Shown one piece after another: positions 1 through 14,400 of a stretch of 64,000 nt of DNA. A program made the translations under genes and the position numbers. The stretch is from Antedon bifida (taxonomy: Eukaryota > Echinodermata > Crinoidea > Comatulida > Antedonidae). Below the pieces are notes generated by a model. It had not been told where the DNA came from. It searched no databases and saw only the letters and a list, made by a program, of their open reading frames with translations. The stretch's first letter is position 1. Every line of letters starts with the position of its first letter. The stretch lies in contig OY727096.1 in assembly GCA_963402885.1 (NCBI GenBank), positions 14,985,820 to 15,049,819 of the forward strand. The letters run 5' to 3'.

Positions 1-1333
1 TTGATTTAACGGCCGGCAAACTTATTATACAACTTGTTATAGAAATATAAAGAAGAGCTGTAACTCAACTCGCTATAGGCCATGGCGTTGACAACAACAA
101 TCCAAGATTAAAGCGCACACGGCGTTCCATGCAAATGACGATATTAAACTGGCGGCCGCTTTAGTTGGCGGCCGCTTCGACCATACTCCTCTATGATGGC
201 CCCGATCGTCCTTGGCCCCGATCCTCTGTCCACCGGGCCTAACTATAGCTAGCCTAGATAGAAGGCATAATTGATAACAAAACACAATTTATTTACTTTT
301 TTCAGTAGAATCATCTGGATATAAATCTTCTCTGAATAAATCAAGACCTTTTCTAATAAGTGAGGAGGTCATAATTGGCTTCAGTTGCTGCTTTTAGGGC
401 GCTAATTAAAACAACAATGCTGACAATTTACATGTGGCACATGTGTGGGATTAATTATCCACCCGGCAGCCGGATATGCAACAAACACGGAACAACTACC
501 CAGCAGAGTGTACGTGGTCTAGCTACGTCACGCATAATCAAGAGTACGATATAGTATTAGTAATGGAAAACTTTAAGACCACTAAATGGACCACTCACAC
601 GGCGGAAGGCCTCTTTTTTAAGACTAATGCCTTTCCTACACGAGAGTATTCTTCTGGCTTACTGCTCCGCTCCGCTTGTTGGGTACAAGGCACTTCACAA
701 TGCTTTGGTCAGGTTTTTCGCGGATGTTTTAAACTAAAAAGTGGATAAGAAGTGCGCTCGTCCTCGCACTATTTGGAACTTCTTTTCCAAGTGTACGAAG
801 TAGATGATTATTTTTTTATTAAACGAAAAACAAAAACTGAGGCTGTTGAAATAGTCTACAAAACGCTTCATTTATAAAGGTATGTTGAATCTGTGCTGTA
901 CTGTATATACATGAGTTTAAAAGCTACTAAATAACTCATTTGGTACGTGATGAAAAGCAATTTACATGAATTTCAATATGTGTAGGCTAGGCCTAGCATA
1001 TAATAATGCTACGTACGAGATAGACGTTGCAGGCCGGCCTAACTCGGCCAGGTCCGGTCAGTCTAGCTATAACTGTAGTCCTAGTGCGCTCTACTACTAG
1101 CCTAGACCTAGTTTCGTTCTAGGCCTAGGCCCTAGGCTGTATACTAGTAGTTGATCCATGGTCGGACGAATATGCACAGAAGCAGCTGCAGTACCATTCT
1201 TCTACTAGGCCTAGCTAGGGCCTATTTATATTAAATATTAATAATAATATAATTAACACCATGTTCTTAAAATTTAATTGAATTAAAAAATACAAATATA
1301 TAAACCTACTTTTTATACCGTAGTTGATTAATC
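1..1333. other. Upstream region, no gene recognised
   Basis: No open frame here resembles a known protein and none shows exon-like splice signals. The stretch around 970-1220 is rich in overlapping AGGCCTA/CTAGGCC words, a low-complexity composition that recurs in other non-coding parts of the window. The 5' UTR and promoter of the cold-shock gene starting at 1334 should lie here, but I see no defining core element. Confidence 0.5.
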
Positions 1334-3437
1334 ATGGCAGAATCACCATCAAAATCTCCTAATAAAGTCTTAAAAAGTCCAGTGCAATTCCTGATGCCAA
1401 GTCCAATCATTACAAGACGCACAAGAACTCATTCCACGTAAGTTATTTAATGACGTATGACAAGACATTTCATTATCACATTAAAAAAAGAGTTGTCTTT
1501 TTTAAAAAAATGATCGGACTCGTTTATTATTCTTTTATTCAATCGAAACCAACAGTGATATTACCGCCACTAAACAGGTTTGATACAAACAAAGCCAGGA
1601 CTGTTTATAGCACCTTGATTGGTCCTAACATTGATCTCGTCCAGTGCCACCTTGACCAGAGGGAAGGCATACAGTAGGCCAATACGAGGCAGATACTAGA
1701 TGCGGGGGCTGACATAAGAGTCAGCAATGCTGATTTCAAATGCCTAAAGATCAACCAATAAATGCAGGACTTGAAAAATAAATTCTTGTTGCAGACATTG
1801 CACAAGTTTGTTGAGTTAATATAAAAAAATTGTTTGTAATTTTTGTAATTGAAGATCACGAGCAGCATCAAATAATCCGGTGAAGACAGGAGTTATCAAA
1901 GAATTCTGCAAGCACAAAGGTCACGGGTTTATCATTCCAGATGGAGATAGTAGTACAACGTTATTTGTACATGTATCTGAGTAAGTGAATCCTTGTCATT
2001 TGATTCGTTGATTTCATATTATCACATGCTTTATTTTCTCCCATTTCAACAATTGACAGGTAATATTGCATGATCAGCCTTTTGTAAACAATATTGTTCG
2101 ACACGAAAGGGAATAATGCATGGTCGAAAAAACCAACCTGTAATATGCGCCATCTATAATTGCTTTACTCTAAGGTACTCCAAGTACCTTTAAAGACTCC
2201 TTCCCTATGTTTTTTAGATCTAATTTAAGATCACAAACTATATTTAATGTAAAAATAATACTATATGGTCCTATTGCGATAACTTTTTTCGTCTTTAAAC
2301 GGTTAAAAATATGAAAAATAAGTCGATTCTAATCATTATAGCGGCCCGCTATAAATCCCAAAATGCATTGCGCGCGGATTGATATTTTAATTTTTCTTCT
2401 GTAATTCACCCACTTTTCGATCGATCGTGAGGCCAAAAAAAAAAAAGGGAAGACTCCTAACTTTTCAGCGAAAATACCAGGTTTTCCCCAATTTAAATCA
2501 ACGGAGTCTGGCAAAAATAGAAGGACAATTAATGCAGCAACTATACAACGTCAGGCTAGGTATATAGCTAGCTTACGATGTTCGTACGTTACCGATGTTT
2601 ACCAGCTAGGCCTACAAAACTAAAGGCCTAAAGACCGTCCACGAGAGGTCATTTGCCGCGAGCTACTTAGGTAGTGCATTGTTTCTCACTTTTTGTCATA
2701 ATTTACCATAAAACGTACATTTAAGACATGGAATGACCTGGTTTAATGTTTTTAAAGTAATATATATGTATTATTTTTACAAAACGTCACAAATTGTAGG
2801 GAAGGTGTCTTTAATATTGAATGGAAGCGTCTGATTAAATACAAATTTACTTTAAAACAATTTAGGACAGTTTGTAGCATAAATCTTTCTATAAACTCTT
2901 TTTGTATTTGTATACTACTTTACTTAACAATAACAGTAGTAGTTACAATACATCACATTATATTTGGAAGACTGCTCACAGCTGCTGTAGTGCAACACAC
3001 TACAACAAATAATTGTTTACAGTGGTTGGTTATAGGTGTTGCAGAGGTTTACAATGTATTGTAAACAAGAGGTCAATAGCATTTAATAAATATTAGATAA
3101 TACTTTTTTATCGTGTATTTGAATTCTTCTATTATTGATGATACATGAACTGTTAAGGCTACAGTTCATGTTGAATACACACAAATCTAAATGCCGTACT
3201 GTGTAACCACAAATTTCCATTTCATTACCATTATGGTATTATTATATTATTATACCATATTTATTTTTCTTTTACAGTGTCGAGGGAGAATATGTACCAT
3301 GTACTGGTGACCATGTAACTTACAAGGAATGTCTAGTTCCACCAAAAAAGATTAAAATTCAAGCAGTAGAGGTAATAATTACCCACTTAGCACCAGAGCT
3401 TAAGCATCATCGTTGGGAGGATCCAGAAGATGATTAG
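1334..3437 (+). CDS. CARHSP1: Cold-shock-domain protein, CARHSP1/CSDC2 type
   Basis: A 129-residue single-stranded nucleic-acid-binding protein, probably cytoplasmic, assembled from three exons: 1334-1437, 1855-1980 and 3278-3437, with GTAAGT donors and good AG acceptors. The N-terminus is Ser/Pro-rich with an SPIITRRTRT motif, like the phosphorylated leader of vertebrate CARHSP1 and CSDC2 (PIPPin). The cold-shock domain follows, with RNP1 as KGHGFI and RNP2 as LFVHVSD (residues about 57-75). The conserved CARHSP1 tail AVEVIITHLAP follows, ending in EDPEDD. Length is close to the family norm (about 147 residues in CARHSP1). The start is the first ATG and gives the expected leader. Known members bind and stabilise mRNA; the role in this animal is inferred. 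It could be co-orthologous to both vertebrate genes. A possible AATAAA lies near 3666. Intron 2 carries a MITE. Confidence 0.9.
2190..2814. mobile_element. MITE with TTAA-flanked inverted termini, in intron 2 of the cold-shock gene
   Basis: The left end reads TTAAAGACTCCTTCCCTA (from 2190). The right end (about 2797-2814) is its near-perfect reverse complement, GTAGGGAAGGTGTCTTTAA. About 625 bp, no coding capacity. TTAA at both edges fits a non-autonomous piggyBac- or Kolobok-type element. Confidence 0.65.
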
Positions 3438-5464
3438 ACTTAATCCCTTTAGGGGATCTAATCCCATTAGGGGATCTAATTATAGAAGGTCTTCTTCCAA
3501 ATTACCTACGGCCTGAACGAACAACTTTCCTAATCAAAGTGATTATAATTAGGAAAAACAAAACTACTCGAATGGAATCTAAGTTTTCTTAGATTCAATT
3601 AACTTTATATACTGGCCCCTCATTCTTTATACTCAAGAGGGTATGCTCAGTACAAAAACGAACTAAATAAAAGGGAACTAGCCTTGGTGGAAATGTGGTT
3701 TTTGATTGGATGAGGACCTCTATTATACCATGTGGAGTTTGATATAGGCATGACTTTCCAAGCCATTGTAGCTCTGCCAGCCTTACTCAAATATACGTAA
3801 ATGTGGTACAAATTGTTCAAAATGTTTTCCATTTTATATTAAGTTTCCCTCACTATATTATTATAAATGGTTTTATCAGATTGACTAAATGGCTGCCGCA
3901 CAAAAATATTGCGTGCTGAATTTGTAATTCAATTTCAAACAGTGGTTGTAGATTTTTCATATTCAAGGAGATGTAAATTATTTTAATTTCAATAATGCAA
4001 AAACTACCTTATAAACCCTTGGAATTAAGAAAGAAATTAAAACTATGAAGCCACGGAGAAACTTACTACTCAGGACCATTAATACCGAGCTAAGTAATTA
4101 TGTAAAAAACTCACGATTAGGTTGCAATGTGCTATGAAGAGCAAGATGGTGTGCTAAGAAGCTAGAATTATAACAAATACTACAAATATAAATGTGCTAC
4201 AATAAAATACTGTGTGCATGTGGTGGGGCGTTTATTTTAAGAAAAAAAAAGGCCCCAGGCGTTTATTCGAATAAATACGGTATATATTTGTGCAAGTAGA
4301 TTGCTTCTTCAGCGCCAACAACATAAATAAGTGCAACAGTAAAATAAACACTTATTAATTACTGCACTAAAACTTTAATGTTAAGTGCAGGAGGACTTCA
4401 TTGATCACTTTACAATATGATGTGTAGATGATTCAATAACCAAAATGTAATTTCCTTTGATGTATTTCATAAATGATTGATTTTACCGCTCTTGCAGATA
4501 ACGTAAATTGAATTTGAAAGAAATATCGGGACTTAATAATTTGTATAATCAATGTGCTTGTAATGTAAGGTAGTTTTTGTAAACTGTTTTGTAATTAGTT
4601 TGTTTATGAATGTGCTGGATTTTAATCAATTTACCAAATAATGAATTTGAGTTTATGAAAGAATATGGTTTATTTTTATTGCTGTTAATTATGACATAAT
4701 GTAGCGTGTCATCGTTTCCTGGTACAGACCCACACATTAAGGAAATACAGTAATCACACTAATATGTTAAAGAATTTATTTCAACTACTGCCATTTGAAA
4801 TTTGCCGATCCAATCTGTGTTCTAATTATACAGTATGATACTACTACATCAATTTATTTTATTATTAATTTGCAATAAGGGAATTAAATATTTTAGGTAA
4901 CGCTACAATTTGAATTTACAGACTAAAGATCAGGTATATTAACATCTGATTTATGAATTTACTTGAATTAAAAATAACAGCAACAATGAATGTTTATTGG
5001 TGTTTTTTTTCTTTTGTTCCTTGGACACTTTTACAAGTCATTACTAGAAGTGTACATATGTATGATAAATGTCTGTTCTGCTTCATTAATTAGTTGTGTT
5101 TATGTTTCAAAAGGGAAACTTGCCTCAAATAAAATTGCAAACTAGAATCAAAGTGTAATGCAAATCCAACCCATCAATTGTTCAAAAATCAGCTAAACAG
5201 ATACTGGTACAGTATATGAAATTTCAAGCTATGCACAACTATAGTTGTGTACAGTGTGTGAAACGCAACAACTAGACAATAATTAATAAATCTCTTATTC
5301 CGTCCATAACACCACCACACCACAACCTGCATCACCATTATATAAAGTATAGCCAACATAACGATATTTATGTGCATTGAATTTTCTTTTTATTATCATT
5401 ATGTACTTTACAATTTCAAACAATTAGTACAAATTAAACAGCATAGTGAAAAGTATTAACAATT
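3438..5464. other. Gene-free stretch after the cold-shock gene
   Basis: AT-rich sequence holding the 3' UTR of the cold-shock gene. Short duplications occur at 3443-3480 (a TAGGGGATCTAAT-type word repeated). No frame is recognisable as protein-coding. Confidence 0.5.
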
Positions 5465-5466
5465 CC

Positions 5467-6018
5467 TAAAGATGTATTGTCCCTTTGACTAATTCCAAAA
5501 AAATAAAAATAAAAAGATTTTTAAAAAAAGTCGGTCATTTTGAAGTATCATAATAGTTATTAACTTTCACCAAAAATTAGTCGAAAAAAAAATCATTTAA
5601 CTGAAATACAGACGTTTTTTTGTTCAAAAAATAACTTTGACTTCCAGTCAAAGTTTTTTCGATCAAAACATCTCATAATGCAACGCGCTGGTTTGGCTAC
5701 TCTGTATGCATAATCATAAAACTTCCACGCGATCTGTGTGAAACCAGCTTCTCAACTGTGATGAGTTGTAAACAATCCTAATTAGCATCATGCATAATGC
5801 ATACTCGTGGTTTGAAATCTTTGTTTACATTCGCTCGCGACGATTTCCAGATGAAATGTAATCAAATTAATTTACCTGTTAATCACGTAAACTTGTTGTT
5901 TTTGGCTCGAATTTTCGACTTAAAGTGAATAACTTTAATACTACTTTGATATGGCCAATTTAAATTTAGAATATTTTGACCTTCATTTTTTGTGTTTCAA
6001 GGGACAATACATCTTTAA
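5467..6018. mobile_element. MITE, about 550 bp, inverted termini
   Basis: The left terminus CTAAAGATGTATTGTCCCTT is mirrored at 5997-6018, where the reverse complement reads TTAAAGATGTATTGTCCCTT. No transposase frame inside. The right edge carries TTAA and the left CTAA, so it may belong with the other TTAA elements in this window. Confidence 0.65.
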
Positions 6019-6270
6019 GTAATGACAACTACTGAGTATATTTACTACAGCCAATCTCAGTTGTTGAGTTCAATAAATGAAACTAGAAGAAAAACCTAAG
6101 CTAACTATATGTCAAAGTGCATGTCAGAGGTCAACAGATACAGAATAGTAGTACTGACGTATTAGCAGACAATTTCCATTTTCTGAAAATTTAAGAATAA
6201 AAATGAATGTGAATGTTAATGAAGGATAACAATTAACTGGAAAAAACATGAATGTTAGTGTTGGTATGTA

Positions 6271-6590
6271 TCTCTCTGTTCACACTGAGCCAGAGAAAAC
6301 TTTGGGAGACTTTTATTAGATACATCTTGTATGGAATTCTGAACTAGTTAGTGTGGACAGTTTTTTTCTAAGCTCTGTCTACACTATCGAACTAGTTTGC
6401 CCCAATAAACGGTGATATGCCCAATATGGAAGTGATATACAGGTAACATCACCATATCCATATATGGGCACATCACATATTTTTTTGTCACATAATGTTT
6501 GATAGTGTAGACAGAGCTTTAAACACTACACACATTTTTTTTTTCGGCCACCAGACAAGAATTCGTGCTTAGTGTGAACACAGCTTTGGA
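6271..6590. mobile_element. Outer MITE of a nested pair
   Basis: The left end at 6273-6289 (CTCTGTTCACACTGAG) pairs with the right end at 6567-6585 (CTTAGTGTGAACACAGCTT). The element is interrupted by a second inverted-repeat element at 6370-6521. No coding content. Confidence 0.5.
6370..6521. mobile_element. Inner MITE of a nested pair
   Basis: About 150 bp with termini AAGCTCTGTCTACACTATC (6370-6388) and the exact inverse at 6501-6520 (GATAGTGTAGACAGAGCTTT). A long near-palindrome without coding capacity, lying wholly inside the outer element. Confidence 0.7.
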
Positions 6591-6696
6591 AATAATACTA
6601 CACCAAGCCATAACACCAACCACTGATTGCAAAAAGTAGGCTTCGTCTTAGTGTTATAAATTAATGTTCTGATTCTTACTATTTTGAATTACTTGT

Positions 6697-8445
6697 TTAC
6701 TGACAATTCCTGGATGAGCAGATAGCTTCCCCATCGGTACAAGTGCTGAAAGAGAAGAAGTAAAGAAAAGTGAAGGCAAATAGGCAGCTATTGTGGCTCA
6801 GTAAACTGGTTTGGTTATCATAAATGTGTGTATTCATATTTTGGTCAGTGAGGGATTTACAACATTTGTTTTCTTCTTGTATGAATATTCATAAGATACA
6901 GCCCTACAGCTGTTTCAGCAGCCAAAACCAAATTATCGGTTAATTTTTTAAGCAATTAAGTGCGCATGATCAGTCATTACCAAACAACCAGATGCCCATA
7001 AATTTGTCCTTCAGGTCAAAGCTTAAAAATTATCACATTTATTCGATTTGAATGAGATAATTATCGGTTAATTTTTCTTCAGTGGAATCAATTAAACCAC
7101 TATTTTCACAGGCAGTTTATCGATTAATTTTTATTGGTTCATTTTTGGTCTAAAAATTGACCGGGCCAAACAATTTGACATTTATTACTCTCTATCAAAT
7201 GGTTAGAATTTTCGTAAAAGCCTTACTTACGTAAAGATTACTAGATAACCTATATATATGTATGAATAGGACATGAAAAAATATTGTAATTACCATTCAG
7301 TGCAACCAATATTGAAGGTGGATAAATGATCAAACACCATATCGCCGATGGTACAATCTCTGTAACCGATGGTTGGTACTACTGGTACAGTAGTTGTTGC
7401 GATGGTTGTGGTATCACAATTCCTTGTTGAGCATACCCATTGGTAATTGACACAAGTACTGAAAAAAACATTAGTAGTAAATCTATATAGTTAATTACCT
7501 ATTACTCTGATATGGCCTCTTTGAAATTCAGTGATTATACATTGTGTACTACCAGTGGCCATGATCGCTTACCGGCTAAACCCAGGAAATCCTGAACTAC
7601 GAAAAATGCTAAAAGGGCCACTAGGGTCCCTAAACTAGGCCATGTACTACACAAAATCACCATAGTTCATAGTTCAGTATAAATAAATATTAACAAACAA
7701 ACATAAAATTACCATGTTCTGCAGTCCCACGAGTGAACTTGTCCACTGTTGTAGGAAATGCCTTCATGTTGACATACATGTGGTTCTAGGGTGGTTCGTG
7801 GCATCTTCTGGGATGATGGCATCTCTTTGCTTGGTGTCACACTTTGTGAGGGTAGTGGCTCGGTGGTGGTAGGTATTTGGCCTTCTTCACACTCCATGGT
7901 GTACTCACAAATCCAACTTCCAGAGGTACATGTGCTAATGGGAAAAAGTACAAAACAATGGTGGTGTGGTAGGCCTTCTACTTCGGTAAAATGTACATTC
8001 ATGTTTTTCTTGCATACTTCCTCTTAAATTTAAGTAATTAAATAATTCATACCATGATTGGCATCCATTTTGCATTGGTTTCTTAATAACCTTCTCTCCT
8101 GGATTGTAGAATTGACCACGGGCTTCACACATATCTAGAAAAAAATATATCATCGAATGAAACAACTTAAATAAAAATATGTATACACTATATCTATACC
8201 ATTTCTATACACCATCTCTCCCTGTACCCTCTCCATACATTGGCCCTCTCTCCCTACACCTTTCCTCCATGCACCCTTACTCCCTTCTTAGGTCTAGGAG
8301 GTTACTGGTTCATACCTGGATAACTGCGGCAGTCAGGAATGGAGAAATATTGTCGAGTGCCGTCAACCTCAGCACCAGATGGTCTGGTACAATAACAGTA
8401 AACAACAAAGTTACCAATCTTTTTACATGATAGTGGATCATCTGT
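6697..8445 (-). other. C-terminal part: partial TY1 and three VWC/pacifastin-like modules
   Basis: The first exon (about 8445-8320) has only the second half of a TY1 module (YCYC to CRSYP). Three modules of the C-x-C-x(3)-G-x(3)-C type follow, each split by an intron in the CxxC cysteine codon: CTCTSGSWICEYTMEC, CTCVNYQWVCSTRNC and CTCTDGEAICSSRNC. A Ser/Thr/Pro-rich spacer (about 7890-7790) separates the first and second. The last exon is only 49 bases (6697-6745) and stops right after the final cysteine and a Gln. Confidence 0.8.
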
Positions 8446-11400
8446 ATAAATAATACAAATCAAAAGATATCATACTCAGCTAGTTCTATTTAAAAAAAAC
8501 AATACTCTAATAATCACAAAAATTATTATGTTGCTCAAACATTTTTTTTTATTTCTTTTATTTAATACCCATCCAACAGTGAGTAGCTCACCAATTACAG
8601 GATGGATAAACTATTTAATAATTTATCGTGCATATAAACTAAGTCTCAGGGAGTGGAGTTGAAAGAGTCGTGAGTTACAACACTGGCACTAGGTCATGAT
8701 TGAACACCAGACCTTGGGATTGGAAGTTAACCACCAAGCTACAGCTCTATATACTCTATGTATCAATTGAAAAGTGTCAGTTGGTCTGATTTATTTTTTT
8801 GTGGGTTTCATTAATAATAGCAAAAACTCTTAAAACTAGCTACACTAGCTAGCCTTAACTGTATTTTGTTAAAACTTACAAAGTCGTCTTGGTGGGAATG
8901 GTTCTACACTAGGCTCCATAGAAGGTTTTACAACAGAACTTGTTGAGTTCAAAGTATCAGTCCAGTTAGAATATGCTCTTCTTATCGTCGACAACCTCCA
9001 ATTGTTTAGCATGGTCATGTTGAAAGCTAGAATACAATAATATTATAAATCTGTTAACAAAATGCTACATAATGTACTGTAACTGCTCTGAAATTCTTAT
9101 TCAAATCAAATACTAGGTCATTGTTATCATAGTAAAGATGCGTTGTCTTGTCAGAAAGATCATCCTAAACTGATGCGGACCTGACGATAAAATGTAATTA
9201 GAGTGTACAATACATACCTTGTGGGTACTGCCAACATGATGGGGTACCTTCAGTAATTGGTGTAATCGTTCCAGTTAGGGCATAACCATTAGGCAATGAG
9301 CAGTAACACATTCCAGTCTCTCTGTTGCATTGGAGAGCTGTGTAAGTGTTGTCACGGTTACAACTTGGAACAAACATGCCTTTTCTACTGGCATATAGCT
9401 GCCTCTTAAAGCAGTCAGTTTTCACAGCTGGTAACAATAATGGAAAATTATTAATTCATTATAAAATACTGGTTTCAACCATTGCATAGTAAGTCGATAA
9501 TGGTGAACATAACATAAGTATGTGCAAACGAAGTAGTGATGTTGAAATTGTGATATACCAATAAGCAATAAGACATTTTGCTTTACTTACTATTACAACC
9601 TATCATTTTTGTAAATGTTGTACTTACACCAAGCTTGTCTTTCTGTGCCAAGTTGTGTTGTATTGACACCAGTGATGTTCCACAAAGTGGCATTAAATTG
9701 AGAGATGTTGAATGGCATGGATGCATTAAAGATGTTGGTGAGGTTAAATAACTCTGTCACGTTAACAGTCTCCAGGTTCATTTCGTTCATTGCCTGCATC
9801 TCTTCAATCATAAAGGAAGTGCGATTCATATTTACAGGCAGGGTAGCTGCAAATAAAAAGAATTACAAATGAAATCAGAAAAAATGGCAGATTTGGGACC
9901 TTCACCAATGTAGACACAATGTCAGAAGGGGAGGCAGCGGAGGAAAAATATGCAGGCACAATGGAAGGAGCACAGACAGAAGGTGCATCATACAATGAGC
10001 AATCAACACAGCAAGAGGAGCACCTACTGTAAGCAAAACGAAATACCATAATGCTTATGAAAAAACTTACTATTCCAGTACATTGAGCAATTTGGAAGTC
10101 CTTCTAGAGACACCTTTTGGGCAGTTCCCTGAATAGTCACACCCATTCTGTCAACACAGTAGCATATGCCAGACTGTGGTTGACATTGGAGTGGTGAGAA
10201 GGTTCCGTTCTTTAGACAAGTTGGTCTGAAAACACCTGGTACAAGGCTAGAGATTACAAGCTGGCGAACGCAAGATGCTGAAAAAAAAGAAAACAAATGT
10301 TTATATTTTTTCAGGGAGTTGTAAAATAATTTTACAACTCGCTGATTTGTTGCACCAATTGTTGTTACAGTATACAGTGACAGGATCTCATTGTACACAC
10401 ATCTGTTCATCAAAATTCAAAGCTTTGTCAAGTTCCCTTGCAAAGGACATGTATTTCACCGTTTTTACATACATATTTATATATTTTATTTTAAATAATG
10501 GAGCATTTTTATTTGAGATATTACTCTAGTATACTTACGACGAGTAGGTCTGGTAGTGTTGACAGGTAAAGTGTAGTTCAAACTGCTGTTGAATTGTGGG
10601 CCAGTCTTTGGACAGTCTGTGTCACAGAAATATGGGAATACCTCATAAACAGTGGCATTTACCATCATCCTTGGAAGCAATGATACTGGAAAAATAAATA
10701 AAAGATTGTTTATTGTTTAATGATGCAATAACTATAAATAAGCAAAAATGATATCTAGAACCAAGTACTGTACATTGTAAAACCATGTTTAATGGCCAAC
10801 TGAGACAGGTATACTCATTTTATTGGTCCTCATTTTATGCTCTGTATTATTTGTATGACATTTGATGAAACATATAGTTCGTATAGCTCGATAGTCACAA
10901 GAACTGAATATCTTCCTACAAAGGACAGTGAGTATGCTAGCAGAATTAGCATTTTCTAGATTATATATCGATATACTCTAAATGTTTGTGATTTTGACAT
11001 ACCATTTCTGTACTTATCACACATGTCAGGAGAGCTTGTGGCGCCCATGGTTGTGGTGTTAGCAATAACGGTTCCAGTCTTGTCAACGCAGAAGCACACA
11101 TCAGTGTTGGTTGGGCACTGGTACGGTACATAAGAACCAGTGGAATCACACTTTGGCATGAATACTGTTTTCAGGTCACTGGCAACAATCTTCTGTCTCT
11201 CACAAGCTGAAATTTCTGCAATAATAACAAGATAAGATTATACATTAAGGAAATGGGTCTTGAATTCTTATTTATACTAGCCAAATCAATGAATGAATTA
11301 TTGAATGGATAAGTTTTTTTGTTGTAGTTTTTTTCCCGCCAACAGAAAATTTATTTCTCAATTTTCATTTACATACAGACAATTGCATAAATATATCAGA

Positions 11401-14400
11401 ATATAAATAATATCATCATGGCATCATGGTTCCTCTCTCTCTTTAATAGTTTGTTTCCTTGTTCTTCAGTTTTATGACCACAGAACACGGATAAGTTGAT
11501 ATATAATATTATATTGACTAAATTATTGATGTACTGAGTGAATAAATGCATGCAAATAGCACAATTGTTAGGTACACTATTGTACTGTATTGTTTCAACA
11601 AATTCAAACTTACCATCTGGGAATTTCTCATTTGTGATGATGCTTGAGATAAGAGGTGTTCTCTGATAGCTTAATTTCTTATTCCATTCTTCTATAAACA
11701 AAAACAAAATAAAACTTCTTTGTTATCACAGAAATTAAAGGTAAAAAATAGAAATATTCTTTAAAACTTTTATTTTTAACATACCTGTTCTGTACTGCAC
11801 ACAGTCAGGTCTTGTTCTTTCAGTCATCAATACTGTGGTATCTTTAATTACCATGCCTTGAATATCAACACAGAAGCAGAGACCAGTCATGGTGTTACAT
11901 TGCAGAGGGGTGTACATGCCACGGGAATCACAAGTAGGTACATGTGGCAACATGGCTTCCTTTGCCAGCTTGGATTTGAAAACGCAGCTGGTCAGGGTTG
12001 GTGTCTCTAACATTATGATAAAAGACAACACGATAAGTTAAAAATAATAAAAATAATAATAACGCATTTTTGTGTATTGTTGGTATATCAAGTTATGTAT
12101 GGATTCCTCCATATAGACACTACACGGGACAAAGTGAGCTCTATTATTTAATTTGTAATAAATGATAAGTATGAGGTCTACTATTACACAATCATTTACC
12201 TGTTACTACTTCAGAGGTGACAAACTCCAATGCTGAGAACACAAATTTAAAACATAATTATTTAATGTTTAGATATTTTTTTGGTTTCAGGCACTGTTTA
12301 TTTAAATGCGCTCTTTAATCATACTCTAACACACAAAACATTGTGCCCAAAAGGCTTTCAAACTGCACATCCTGTTCATCCTGGAACTGTGAGTAGGATA
12401 TGAACCCACTACCTTGAACATTACGTTTTAATTCAAAATAAGTTTGAACTCACTATCTCTGAATGTCATGCACATAGGTGTACCCTTGCTGATGTGAGTG
12501 AGTGTTCCGTTGACGTATGTGCCATTCCTATAGGCACAGTAGCAGTTGCCTTCAACGGTGCATTGTAGAGGTGCAAAGGATCCATCAGGAAGACAGGTTG
12601 GACGCTCAACATATTTGTTTATTATAGAGATGAACAACAGCTGACGACAAGTACGGTTAGCTAAGAAAAAGAGTATACATTTGGATTTACAAATAATACC
12701 AATTATTTAATTAAAAAATATTTATTATTTCTATTTTTGTGTTATCTATTTTTGTTTTATAGATACATATCTGAAATTAACAAATGAATATTGAAAATAT
12801 TCGTCTGAAGATGCAGCTTGAGTTTCACTTGATCTCTCTATTTTAAATAATTGATTACATAATTATTTTGTAAGATTACCCCAATTGATATCTGTTGGTT
12901 GTAACTGTGTTGTATTCACTATTTCTGTAAAGTTCAGTTTTGGTCTGGTTACATTGTCTGAAATAAGAAAAATTAAACATCTAATCAAATGTATGTATCA
13001 TGACACACCATTAATAAAGTAGATTAAGTCTATAAAGTTATAATGGAAAAGTGGGTGGGAAAGTGGAAGTTTTGCAATTTTAATTTAGTGAAGCACATGC
13101 TTTATCAATGCACATCGATATCATGATTCTACCAACCCGAAATTACTTTATCTCCTCCTAAACCTATACTCCCGCTGTTCGAGCTGGGGCGTCTTTTAAT
13201 TCTGCATTTAGCTATGTTCAAAAAATGTGTTTGTGACTAGATGATACTTGTCCATTAGTGAAAGGGTACAGCTAGTTATTTAAAGAAACTTACAGATGTA
13301 AGCTGAGCAGTTTGGCATTGTTTTGTACACAAGACTACCAGGTAAATATTGTCCAACTGGGTCTACACAGAAACACATGTTGGTCATGTTACAGCACTGA
13401 AAATGAAAAAAGAATGCAAACGTCATGAAGTGTTAGTTTACTATTATTACACAGTTGTTGTGATTGCATTGGTATACAGAATACACAAAGTTTGTATGTG
13501 TAAATAAGCTGGTTTGTTTTGTTTACTCACCTGTACTGGTTGGTAGAGACCGTTGGTGGCATTGCATCTTGGTCTATATGCCATTACAGACGAGTTGCCA
13601 TAGAGAAAGCGATTAAGTTGATCATAGCATATTCCTATAAAACAGATAAACAATACTGACATATTGACAGACTACACAATATAAATACATCTTGCCGTCA
13701 TAAATTAACTATAAGACTAATAATTAACTCTCTAATCACGATTGATTTTGAACTCTTACATAACTTTGTCAGACAAGAGACAAGAAACTTGATTTCTTCT
13801 AGAGAAGACCCCAAATGATGGCTTATTACCATGTGTTTCTTTTTAAAATGTACACACCTATATATTATTCTATATATGCCATTATTGAACAAATAAATGT
13901 TTTTTGAACTATGAACTATGAACTACATTTTGGATTAGTAGATTGTCAGAAGAGATCAATACATTATCAATGAGAAGGCATACCTGAGGAGTTTGTAGGG
14001 CATTCAACATCTGTACACACCATATTACCACTATTGCACACACTTGAAGACAAAACAATTGATATATATATATATATATTAATTCAACAAGGTGTAACAT
14101 TTACAATACTTTCTATTAACCAAATCACAACTACACAATCTTGTTTGATTTCAATACAATGCAACAAAATTGTGATATTGCAAGCGTTTCTACTTACCAA
14201 ACATTGCATCCACGTCTGATCATTTGACCATTGGTCAAGGTAGTGCTGGTGTTGTGGTCAAGACAACTACTCTCTGGGTATGTGAGTGGTGAGCAGTATC
14301 GTTGAGTTCCAATCCATTTACCATTGTTACAAGTCCTTCAAAGTAAAAGCATCAAAAAGTAAATCAGTATCTCTCATGGAGGTTTAAGAGAATGGACAGA

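Noticed and set aside
476-748. 90-codon frame near the left edge
   Set aside because: No similarity, no splice context, and ordinary length for chance in this sequence.
7543-7650. Possible hAT-like fragment beginning CAGTGGCCATGATCGC
   Set aside because: Only short words match the insert at 28122; no paired terminus could be found.
9804-10049. Cys/Ser-rich 81-codon minus-strand frame in the mosaic gene
   Set aside because: It spans the intron between the glycosylation-rich exon and a TY1 exon; the cysteines do not form a module and splice sites exclude it.
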